The translations under genes and the position numbers were made by a program. DNA of 64,000 nt from Nocardioides caeni. GTDB taxonomy: Bacteria > Actinomycetota > Actinomycetes > Propionibacteriales > Nocardioidaceae. Within the stretch, counting starts at the first letter, position 1. Each line of letters starts with the position of its first letter. The notes below the pieces were generated by a model, which was not told the DNA's origin, made no database searches, and saw only the letters and a program-made list of their open reading frames with translations. The stretch is taken from positions 1-64,000 of the forward strand of contig NZ_STGW01000017.1 in NCBI RefSeq assembly GCF_004912195.1. Direction: 5' to 3'. Below are positions 1 to 7,531 of the stretch, piece by piece.

Positions 1-58
1 CGAGCCGACCGGTGGCGTGTCGGCGTCGGCTTGGGGGACGTGGCCTAGTCTCGGCCGG

Positions 59-2017
59 GTGAGCATCCTCGACGACGCCCGCCCGGGCATGGACCTCGAC
101 ACCCGCCCCCAGGACGACCTCTTCGGCCACGTCAACGGCGCCTGGCTCGCCGAGACGGAGATCCCCTCCGACCGGTCCAGCTGGGGCCCCTTCGTCCAGC
201 TCGCCGACCAGGCGGAGGCGGACGTGAAGGCGATCATCACCGAGCTGGCCGCCGACCCCGGCGGGTCGGAGGACGCCCGCAAGATCGCCGACCTGTTCAA
301 CTCCTTCATGGACGCCGAAGGCGTCGAGGCGGCCGGACTGGACCCGGTGCGGCCGCTGCTCGACGGCGTCGCGGGCCTGCGCGACATCCGTGACCTCGCT
401 GCCTTCCTCGGCGAGTTCGAGCGCGTCGGTGGCTACGGCCTCTTCGGGTCCTACGTCGACACCGACGACCGGCAGTCCGACCGCTACCTCTTCCACCTCG
501 TGCAGGGCGGTCTGGGGCTGCCCGACGAGTCCTACTACCGCGACGAGAAGTTCGCCGACATCCGTGAGAAGTACGCCGCCTACCTCGGCCGGCTGCTCAC
601 CCTCGGCGGCCACGACGACCCGTCGGGCGCCGCGCAGCGCATCCTCGCGCTCGACACCGAGCTGGCCCGCGGCCACTGGGAGCGGGCCGACACCCGCGAC
701 GTGCAGAAGACCTACAACCGGCTGACCGGCGACGAGCTCAAGGCCCTCTGCCCGGCGTTCGACTGGGACGCCTACGTCACCAACCTCGGCGGCCGGCTCT
801 CGGGCCCGCAGGCGACGGTGGCCGAGGTCATCGTCCGCCAGCCGTCCTACCTCGAGCACCTGTCGAAGGTCCTCGACGCCACCCCGATCGAGACGTGGCG
901 CGACTGGTTCACCTCACGGGTGCTGCGCTCGGCGGCGCCGTACCTCACCGACGAGCTCGTCGAGACCAACTTCGACTTCTACGGCCGCACGCTGTCGGGG
1001 ACCCCCGAGCTGCGCGCCCGGTGGAAGCGGGCGGTGTCCTTCGTCGAGGGTGCGATGGGCGAGGCCGTCGGCAAGGAGTACGTCGCCCGGCACTTCCCGC
1101 CGACGTCGAAGGCGATGATGGACGAGCTGGTCGCCAACCTGCTCGCCGCCTACCGCTCCTCGATCAGCCAGCTGGACTGGATGACCGAGGAGACCAAGGA
1201 GAAGGCCTACGACAAGATCGCGACCTTCCGGCCCAAGATCGGCTATCCGGAGCGGTTCCGCGACTACAGCGCCCTCGTCGTCCGACCTGACGACCTGGTC
1301 GCCAACGCCCAGGCCGCCGCCGGCTTCGAGACCGACCGCCAGCTCGCCAAGATCGGCTCGCCGGTCGACCGCGACGAGTGGTTCATGCTGCCGCAGACCG
1401 TCAACGCCTACTACAACCCCGGCACCAACGAGATCTGCTTCCCGGCGGGCATCCTGCAGAAGCCGTTCTTCTCCCCGGACGCCGAGGAGGCCGAGAACTA
1501 CGGCGGCATCGGTGCGGTCATCGGTCACGAGGTCGGCCACGGCTTCGACGACCAGGGTGCGCAGTACGACGGCGACGGCAACCTCAACGACTGGTGGACC
1601 GCCGACGACAAGGCCGCCTTCGAGGTGAAGTCGAAGGCACTGATCGAGCAGTACGACGGCTTCTCGCCGCGCAACCTGCCCGACGAGAAGGTCAACGGCT
1701 CACTGACCGTCGGGGAGAACATCGGGGACCTCGGCGGTCTCACCATCGCGCACAAGGCCTACCTCATCGCGGTGCAGTCGCGGGGCAGCGAGGCGTCCGT
1801 CGAGGACCGCAGGAAGCTGTTCTTCAACTGGGCCTACGTGTGGCGCACCAAGCGCCGGCTCGAGCAGGAGCAGCAGTACCTCACCATCGACCCGCACAGC
1901 CCGCCGGAGTTCCGCGCCAACATCGTGCGCAACCTCGACGAATTCCATGACGCCTTCGGGACCGTGCCGGGCGACGGGCTCTGGCTGGAGCCCGCCGACC
2001 GCGTCCGGATCTGGTGA
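59..2017 (+). CDS. M13 family zinc metallopeptidase (PepO/Zmp1-like)
   Basis: A neprilysin-type endopeptidase that should cleave short peptides. The protein of about 652 aa has the HExxH zinc site (HEVGH at about residues 490-494), the third-ligand motif ENIGDLGG downstream, and the NAYYNP substrate-binding motif before it. This is full length for the family (mycobacterial Zmp1 is about 660 aa). No signal peptide is visible, so it is cytosolic or exported without one. The GTG at 59 is preferred over the GTG at 17 because a TAGTCT -10 box (46-51) lies 7 nt upstream, which gives a leaderless mRNA and places the likely promoter inside the longer frame. It is monocistronic and faces a convergent gene across a palindromic repeat. 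Confidence 0.93.
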   Translation: MSILDDARPGMDLDTRPQDDLFGHVNGAWLAETEIPSDRSSWGPFVQLADQAEADVKAIITELAADPGGSEDARKIADLFNSFMDAEGVEAAGLDPVRPLLDGVAGLRDIRDLAAFLGEFERVGGYGLFGSYVDTDDRQSDRYLFHLVQGGLGLPDESYYRDEKFADIREKYAAYLGRLLTLGGHDDPSGAAQRILALDTELARGHWERADTRDVQKTYNRLTGDELKALCPAFDWDAYVTNLGGRLSGPQATVAEVIVRQPSYLEHLSKVLDATPIETWRDWFTSRVLRSAAPYLTDELVETNFDFYGRTLSGTPELRARWKRAVSFVEGAMGEAVGKEYVARHFPPTSKAMMDELVANLLAAYRSSISQLDWMTEETKEKAYDKIATFRPKIGYPERFRDYSALVVRPDDLVANAQAAAGFETDRQLAKIGSPVDRDEWFMLPQTVNAYYNPGTNEICFPAGILQKPFFSPDAEEAENYGGIGAVIGHEVGHGFDDQGAQYDGDGNLNDWWTADDKAAFEVKSKALIEQYDGFSPRNLPDEKVNGSLTVGENIGDLGGLTIAHKAYLIAVQSRGSEASVEDRRKLFFNWAYVWRTKRRLEQEQQYLTIDPHSPPEFRANIVRNLDEFHDAFGTVPGDGLWLEPADRVRIW

Positions 2018-2045
2018 TCACGACGGCGGAGCCGGCGTGATCGTT

Positions 2046-2177
2046 GGTGGTTGAGCAGCGACCGCGGGGGAGGAACGAACCCGCGATGGAGCGTGTCGAA
2101 ACCTCTGTGCGAACCTCGCGGACGCGAGCCCGGCGGTTTCGAGGCTCGTCGCTGGCGCTCCTCGCACCTCAACCACC
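2046..2177. repeat. Dispersed palindromic intergenic repeat, copy 1 (GGTTGAG subfamily)
   Basis: The outer arms GGTGGTTGAG (2046-2055) and CTCAACCACC (2168-2177) are perfect inverted repeats. Inside, GTGTCGAAACC and GGTTTCGAGGC form a second inverted pair. The element sits between two convergent genes and could act as a bidirectional terminator. Its inner part (a GAGGAACGA-like stretch and TCGCTGGCGCTCCTCGC) resembles the copies at 19143, 37345, 43415 and 61996. Confidence 0.75.
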
Positions 2178-2205
2178 GGGGCTCGTCACCTGCGTCCGCG
2201 TCGGA

Positions 2206-2631
2206 TCAGAAGACCGCGCACACCACCCGCATCCGGACCGTGTCGGCCTCGGTCACGTCCGGGCTGTAGGCGTTGGCGACCTGCTCGGTGGGGACCTCGA
2301 CCTGGACGGCCGCCCGTGAGCTGACCAGCCACGCCTCGGCCGAGAGCACCTTCCTCGTGCCCGGGCACGTGTAGCTGACCTTCGCCCAGTCGGAGGCGGG
2401 GATGTAGCTCTGCACCGTCTTCACATGCAGCGCCACGGGGCCCCGGGAGGTCGGGGCGAGATCGGCCCGGGTGAGCGTGCCGTTCTTGATGTCGACCGTG
2501 GTCACGGTGTTGTCCTTGATCTGGGCACCCGTGATCTGGGCGCCGGCGACGGCGCCACCGGCCCCGGCCGCGACGACGAGACCGGCGCAGACGGCGATCG
2601 TGGTGACGTGGGACCTGGAGAGGAATCGCAT
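2206..2631 (-). CDS. Secreted or membrane-anchored protein with an ADLxNGT-like repeat region
   Basis: A 141-aa protein of unknown function. A basic start followed by a hydrophobic Ala/Val/Gly segment (about residues 8-30) looks like a signal peptide or signal anchor. After it comes the pattern ITGAQIKDNTVTTVDIKNGTL, a short repeat in which I/V, D and N-G recur. This repeat is widespread in actinobacterial and other exported proteins. The C-terminal half is a small beta-rich domain with two cysteines. The start is the ATG directly before MRFLSRSH; no strong promoter or Shine-Dalgarno sequence is visible. It converges with the M13 peptidase gene. Confidence 0.7.
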   Translation of the reverse strand: MRFLSRSHVTTIAVCAGLVVAAGAGGAVAGAQITGAQIKDNTVTTVDIKNGTLTRADLAPTSRGPVALHVKTVQSYIPASDWAKVSYTCPGTRKVLSAEAWLVSSRAAVQVEVPTEQVANAYSPDVTEADTVRMRVVCAVF

Positions 2632-2721
2632 GGGTCGAGCGTGGCGAGGCCGGGTCTCGCTCCGCGATGGGGGTTTGGCCCATTCGCAGGGCCTTGTGTG
2701 CCCTCGCGGCAGGATGGGGGC

Positions 2722-3027
2722 ATGACCCATGCCTTCGAACCCGCCGTGGTCGACGCCGTCCTGGCGCACATGAACGACGACCACCTCGACGACAACCTGC
2801 TCATCGTGCGCGCCAACGGCGTGCCGGAGGCGACCGCGGCGTCGATGAGCGACGCCGACGGCGAGGCGGGGACGTGGACGGTCATCGGCCCGGAGGGACC
2901 TCTCGGCGAGCGGCGGATCCTCTGGCCCGGCGGGCCCATCACCGAGCGGGCGGAGATCCGCCGCGAGGTGGTCGCGCTCTACGACGCCGCGTGCGCGACC
3001 CTCGGCACCGAGCCCCGCCCGCACTAG
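2722..3027 (+). CDS. DUF2470 domain protein
   Basis: A 101-aa protein that is essentially one DUF2470 domain, shown by the HMNDDHLDDN motif (about residues 15-24) and the following RANGVPEA segment. In other bacteria this domain forms the C-terminal, haem-contacting part of HugZ/HutZ-type proteins. A stand-alone copy lacks the flavin-like barrel, so a haem link is only suggested. The ATG at 2722 gives the domain its normal length. It ends 1 bp from the stop of the convergent lipoprotein gene. Confidence 0.8.
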   Translation: MTHAFEPAVVDAVLAHMNDDHLDDNLLIVRANGVPEATAASMSDADGEAGTWTVIGPEGPLGERRILWPGGPITERAEIRREVVALYDAACATLGTEPRPH

Positions 3028-3028
3028 G

Positions 3029-3604
3029 TCAGGCGGCGTCGAGCATCAGCTGGAGCAGGGCCGCGCTGATGGTGACGAGCTCCTGCTCGCTCATTTCCTC
3101 GCCCTGGATGAGGGTGACCGTGTAGACGACGCCGCCGTCGACGAGCACGCCGCCGGAGGCCTGGAGGTTCTCGCCACCGGCGAAGGTGCCGGTCGCGACG
3201 AATGCCTCGCCCAGGTCGTCGAGGGGATGGTCGGTGGCGTTCTCGAGGGTGGCGGAGCTACCCGAGCGATAGCTCTCGAAGCCGCCGTTGTCGGCGCCGA
3301 CCTCGACCGTGCCGAGGGAGCCACTGAGTGCGCGCGGGTCCTCCTGGTCGAACTCGCACACGTCGAACGGACCGGTCGTCGTGGTGACGGGGGCGCCGAG
3401 CGCCTCGCCGATCTCCTCAGCGGTGATCAGGTCGCAGAAGAGCGGCAGAGCCCCGCTGTCGCCGCTGTCCCCGCTGTCCCCGCCGTCACTGCCGGTCGAG
3501 GACGTGTCGCCGGAGTCCTTGCCGTTGATCTTGTCGGTGTCGTCGCCGCACCCGGCGGCCACTGCGCCGACCAGGAGCAGCCCGACGATCCATGCGCGCG
3601 TCAT
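3029..3604 (-). CDS. Lipoprotein, DUF3558-like
   Basis: A 191-aa predicted lipoprotein. The N-terminus MTRAWIVGLLLVGAVAAGC ends in a lipobox (AAGC). A flexible, acidic Ser/Gly/Asp linker follows, including three GDS repeats encoded by a 9-nt tandem repeat (3453-3488). The folded part begins FCDLITAEEIGEALG and contains a second cysteine in VCEFD. This cysteine pair around an xxAEEIxxALG helix is typical of DUF3558-type actinobacterial lipoproteins. No enzymatic motif is seen, so the role is unknown (envelope-associated). Its upstream region is shared with the divergent LuxR-type gene. Confidence 0.75.
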   Translation of the reverse strand: MTRAWIVGLLLVGAVAAGCGDDTDKINGKDSGDTSSTGSDGGDSGDSGDSGALPLFCDLITAEEIGEALGAPVTTTTGPFDVCEFDQEDPRALSGSLGTVEVGADNGGFESYRSGSSATLENATDHPLDDLGEAFVATGTFAGGENLQASGGVLVDGGVVYTVTLIQGEEMSEQELVTISAALLQLMLDAA

Positions 3605-3722
3605 GAGGATCCCTTCCACGTGTGGTGCCGGGGGCGACTCTCGCGGCCGCCGGCGGGGGGCGGTAGTAGGGAAGCGGTGGAATCGCGTCGGGACGGGCCG
3701 ACGGTCACTACGATGGTGGCTC

Positions 3723-5393
3723 GTGGACGTCGATCGGAGCGACCTGCTCGCCGGCGTCCTCGACGACCTGGCGGAGGGCCGGACGGGGCAGGCCCGGGAC
3801 CGGCTGGACGCGGCATGGACGGCGGCCGCCGATCCGGTCGTGGCCGCCCTGGCATCGGTCGTCGGCTTCTGGACGGGCGACTTCGCGGCTGCGTCCTCCT
3901 GGGCGGACCATGGTCTGGCAGGCACGGGGAGCACTCACCCGGATGATCCCGGCGCCCGGGCGCTGGCCTGTGCCGCGGCCGCGCTGGCCGCCGCCGGCGA
4001 CGTGGACGCCGACGGCCGTCCACCCTGGGCCGAGGGCACCGACCTGCTCGCCCGGGCTGGGGACGACGGCCGCTGGTGGTCGATGGTGCGCTACCTGCTC
4101 GCCGAGTCGGCGCTCGTCTCCGCCCGGCTGGCCGACGCCCGCGGCGTCCTGGCCGGTGCGCCCGCGTCGGCGGCCGCCTGGGCCGGGCACCGCTTCGCCG
4201 CGATGATGCGGGCGTGCGACGTGCGGGTCGCGGCCTTCGCCGGAGAGATCACGGAGGCCGGCGCGCTGCTCGGGCCGATGCGGGAGTCGGTGGTGCCGGG
4301 CAGTCGTCTGGTCGTGGTGGTGGAGGCGGTCGCGGGGCTGGTGCTGGGCAATGCGGACGACGCCGACGGCGTACGACGCAGCATCGAGACGTCGGAGTCC
4401 GCGGCGGTCCAGGCCGACCGCGACTTCATCGACCGGGGCGTGCTGCTCCTGCTGGCCTTCGGAGCGGTCGCCGTCGGTGACGTCGACGATGCGGCACGCC
4501 TGGTCTTCCGCGCCGGCGACGACGGCGATCTCGGTGCCTCCACGATCATCGACCGCGCGCTGGGTTTCGAGATGCTGCTGGTCGCCGCCCTCGACGTGGA
4601 CGACGCCGCCGTCGCCGAGACCTGGCTCGCGGCCCTCGCTGGCCTGGAGGGCAGTGCGATCGCCGCGCCCACCGTCCGGCGCGCCCGTGCCCGCCACCTG
4701 CTGGCCGTCGGTGACGTGTCCTCCGCCATCGCCGAGCTCGAGGTGAGCATCGCGACCTGCCGGCGCGAGGGCCGCCTCGTCGAGGCGGCCGAGGGCGAGA
4801 TCGTGCTCGCCCGGTCGCGGATCGCCGGCGCCGACATCGCCGCCGCGAATCGCGACCTGCGATCCCTGGTCAGTGCCAGCGACGCGAGCGGCCACCACGC
4901 CGTACGACGCTCCGCGACCTCAGCGCTGCAGGCGACCAGGCGACGGCTGCCGCCCGTGGCGGGCGGCGGATGGGACGTGCTGTCCGCGCGGGAGCAGCAG
5001 GTCGCCCGGTGCGTCCTCGACGGCCTCGACATCGGCGAGATCGCCGCGGCCCTCTTCCTCTCCCCGACCACCGTGCGCAGCCATGTCTCCCGGGTGCTGT
5101 GCGCCTTCGGGGTCCCCACCCGGATCGGGCTGCTCGCCGTCGCCGGGCCCGCCCGGCCGTCGCCCGGAGCGGGAGCGGTGGCGGCGGAGCTGCGGATGCT
5201 CAGCCCTCGCCAGGCCCAGGTCGCGGCGCTCGTCGCCGCCGGTCGCAGCAACCAGCAGATCGCCGAAGCGCTGGGGATCTCGGTCAAGGGCGTCGAGAAG
5301 CACGTCGGCGACATCCTCGTCCGCTGGTCGGCACGCTCCCGCTTCGACGTCGCCCGCACCTGGTGGGCGGTCGAGGGTGCACGGACGACCTGA
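3723..5393 (+). CDS. LuxR-family regulator with two C-terminal HTH domains (paralogue 1)
   Basis: A 556-aa helical protein. About 400 residues of Ala-rich, TPR/MalT-like helical repeats are followed by two complete LuxR-type HTH domains. The first begins LSAREQQVARCVLDG and has SPTTVRSHVSRV as its recognition part. The second begins LSPRQAQVAALVAAG and has SVKGVEKHVGDI. No Walker A or B motif and no receiver domain is present, unlike classical LAL regulators. The GTG at 3723 fits a TACGAT box (3709-3714) 8 nt upstream, giving a leaderless mRNA; the ATG at 3713 is in another frame. It is followed at 268 bp by a paralogue with the same layout. The signal and targets are unknown. Confidence 0.87.
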   Translation: MDVDRSDLLAGVLDDLAEGRTGQARDRLDAAWTAAADPVVAALASVVGFWTGDFAAASSWADHGLAGTGSTHPDDPGARALACAAAALAAAGDVDADGRPPWAEGTDLLARAGDDGRWWSMVRYLLAESALVSARLADARGVLAGAPASAAAWAGHRFAAMMRACDVRVAAFAGEITEAGALLGPMRESVVPGSRLVVVVEAVAGLVLGNADDADGVRRSIETSESAAVQADRDFIDRGVLLLLAFGAVAVGDVDDAARLVFRAGDDGDLGASTIIDRALGFEMLLVAALDVDDAAVAETWLAALAGLEGSAIAAPTVRRARARHLLAVGDVSSAIAELEVSIATCRREGRLVEAAEGEIVLARSRIAGADIAAANRDLRSLVSASDASGHHAVRRSATSALQATRRRLPPVAGGGWDVLSAREQQVARCVLDGLDIGEIAAALFLSPTTVRSHVSRVLCAFGVPTRIGLLAVAGPARPSPGAGAVAAELRMLSPRQAQVAALVAAGRSNQQIAEALGISVKGVEKHVGDILVRWSARSRFDVARTWWAVEGARTT

Positions 5394-5661
5394 CCGGGAC
5401 TGACGCCGATCCGGCGCCGACGGCGCGGGACCATCACCGAGACCCCCACAATCCCGGTGACGTCCGGCCCGCATCAGGCGGTGAACACCGTCGGGCGCGC
5501 CCCCCAGGGTCGCCCGACGGGCGGTCGATTGTCTCGTCGGCGCGGCCGCGGCGGCCATAGGGATTGCTCGCAATGGCGGCGTGTCGCGGTCGACGCGGGT
5601 CCAGGGTCAAAAAGGCGGCGTTCGGCTGCCGACCGTCGGACCCGCGTGCCACGGTGGGGTC

Positions 5662-7296
5662 GTGGGGTGGGTCGCAGGAGCGCAAGGGGTGCTGGAGCAC
5701 CTGGTGGGCGAACGGCCGGAGCAGGGGCTGCTCGATGCCGAGGCGGCGTGGCGGGAGACGGGGGTCTCCGAGAGCGCCGCGGTCGCGGCCGTCGCGGCGA
5801 ACTGGGTCGGCGACCACCGCCGGGCGAGCGCATTGGCTGCGGCTGGAGTCGCGGCGGCGTCGACACCGGAGGCTCGCGCGCTCTGCCTGGCCGGCGCAGC
5901 GTTGGCGGCTGCCGGCGACCCCGACGTCGACGGGCTCGGTCCGTGGCGGGAGGCCCGCGCCCTGCTGGACGACGTGGCGGACCTGGCCACGCCGGGCGGA
6001 GCGCTGCTGCGCTACGTCCTCGCGGAGGCCGCCCTGACCGGGGCGCGGCTCGACGATGCGGCCGAGGTCGACGGCGCCTTTGCCGTCGTACCCCCGCCCG
6101 ACGAGGTGTGGGTCGGCCATCCCTTCGCGACCATGATGGCGATCTGCCGGCTGCGGATCGCGGCGTTCTCGGGACGCATCGACGCCGCGCAGGACCTGCT
6201 GCCGCCCGTGCTGGAGGCGGCGGCCGTCTCCGAGCGCCTGGCGGGCGTCGTCGGCTCGGTGGTCGGTGTGGTGCGGGGCAAGGCGGACGACCACGCCGCG
6301 CTGCTGGCGACCCTCGAGGTCGCCGACCGGGTGCCCGCCCCGCCGCGGGACTTCGTGGATCGCGGGGTGCTGCGGCTGCTCGGCTACGGCCTGATGGCGG
6401 CCGGGGAGACGGCGCTGGCGGCGAAGGTGATCCTCCGCGCCGCCGACGAGCACGGGCTGGAGAGGAGCACGCTGATCGACCGGGCGCTGTCCATCGACCT
6501 GCTGGTGGCGGTCGCGCTCGAGGGCGACGACCTCGTCTCCGCCGACACCTGGCTGGCCCTGCTGGACCCGGTCCTCGACCATCCCGTCGTCGCCCCGACC
6601 GCCACGCGGGCGTGGGGCCGGCGGCACCTGGCCGCAGGGGACGTGGACCTGGCCATCGAGTTCCTGACGACGTCGATCGAGCTCTGCGCCGAGCGCGGCA
6701 GCCAGACCGAGGTCGCCGACGGCGAGATCGTGCTGGCCCGCGCCCGGATCGCCGCCCGCGACGTGGGCAGCGCCTCGCGGCGGCTGCGGGCGCTCGTGGA
6801 GGACAGCGACCGCAGTGGCTACGGCGCCGTCCGACGCGCCGCCGAGGAGGTGCTGGCGCCGTCGGGCCGCCGGCTCCCGCCGGTCGCGGGCAAGGAGTGG
6901 TCCGTGCTCTCCGCCCGGGAGGCGGAGGTGGCCCGTCTCGTGCTGGCGGGCCGCGAGGTCGACGAGATCGCTGCGGACCTGTTCCTCGCGCCCAGCACGG
7001 TCCGGGCCCACCTCTCGCGCGTCTTCCACGCCTTCGGCGTGGCGAATCGGATCGGCCTCCTCGCGGCGGCCGGCGCCCGCTCGGGACCTGCAGAGGCGCC
7101 CGCGCTGAGCCCGCGCCAGGCCGACGTCGTCGGACTGCTGGCCGGAGGGCGGAGCAACCAGCAGATCGCCGAGGCCCTCGGGATCTCGGTCAAGGGCGTC
7201 GAGAAGCACGTCGGTGACGTCCGGCTGCGCTGGGCGGCACGCTCGCGCTTCGACATCGCCCGGATCTGGTGGTCGGCCAACACGTCGGAGGCGTGA
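5662..7296 (+). CDS. LuxR-family regulator with two C-terminal HTH domains (paralogue 2)
   Basis: A 544-aa protein collinear with the preceding gene product. It has an Ala-rich helical-repeat body, then a first HTH (LSAREAEVARLVLAG ... APSTVRAHLSRVF) and a second HTH (LSPRQADVVGLLAGG ... SVKGVEKHVGDV). The second HTH shares the stretch SNQQIAEALGISVKGVEKHV with paralogue 1, so it is the more conserved module. The start at GTG 5662 is chosen by alignment with paralogue 1; a frame open further upstream would add 27 unaligned residues. A weak CACGGT box lies 6 nt before it. A strong hairpin follows the gene. Confidence 0.85.
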   Translation: MGWVAGAQGVLEHLVGERPEQGLLDAEAAWRETGVSESAAVAAVAANWVGDHRRASALAAAGVAAASTPEARALCLAGAALAAAGDPDVDGLGPWREARALLDDVADLATPGGALLRYVLAEAALTGARLDDAAEVDGAFAVVPPPDEVWVGHPFATMMAICRLRIAAFSGRIDAAQDLLPPVLEAAAVSERLAGVVGSVVGVVRGKADDHAALLATLEVADRVPAPPRDFVDRGVLRLLGYGLMAAGETALAAKVILRAADEHGLERSTLIDRALSIDLLVAVALEGDDLVSADTWLALLDPVLDHPVVAPTATRAWGRRHLAAGDVDLAIEFLTTSIELCAERGSQTEVADGEIVLARARIAARDVGSASRRLRALVEDSDRSGYGAVRRAAEEVLAPSGRRLPPVAGKEWSVLSAREAEVARLVLAGREVDEIAADLFLAPSTVRAHLSRVFHAFGVANRIGLLAAAGARSGPAEAPALSPRQADVVGLLAGGRSNQQIAEALGISVKGVEKHVGDVRLRWAARSRFDIARIWWSANTSEA

Positions 7297-7399
7297 GCCG
7301 GGTCGGACCCGCTCCGCGGTCCTCCCTTTCTTGCAGGACGAGGGGACTTTCGGGATTTTCGGGGACAGGTCCGATCCGGCGCCGCTAGTGTCGGCTCCA

Positions 7400-7433
7400 G
7401 CAGCCGCTGGTGACCCGAGACGCCAGCGGCTGC
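7400..7433. terminator. Hairpin terminator after the LuxR pair
   Basis: A perfect 11-bp stem GCAGCCGCTGG / CCAGCGGCTGC with a 12-nt loop, followed by a moderately T-rich stretch. It lies about 100 bp after the second LuxR-type gene and before the helicase promoter. Confidence 0.7.
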
Positions 7434-7531
7434 TTCCATTTTCCGTGTCGTTCCTCGTGCCGGCGAGATCAGCCCCGGTGCCTGTGCACTGGGATGCGGC
7501 AGGGTCGGGCGTGGCTGGTAGACACGGCCCC

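Noticed and set aside
17..58. GTG at 17 as the start of the M13 peptidase gene
   Set aside because: The extra 14 codons contain the TAGTCT box placed 7 nt before the GTG at 59, so they are more likely promoter.
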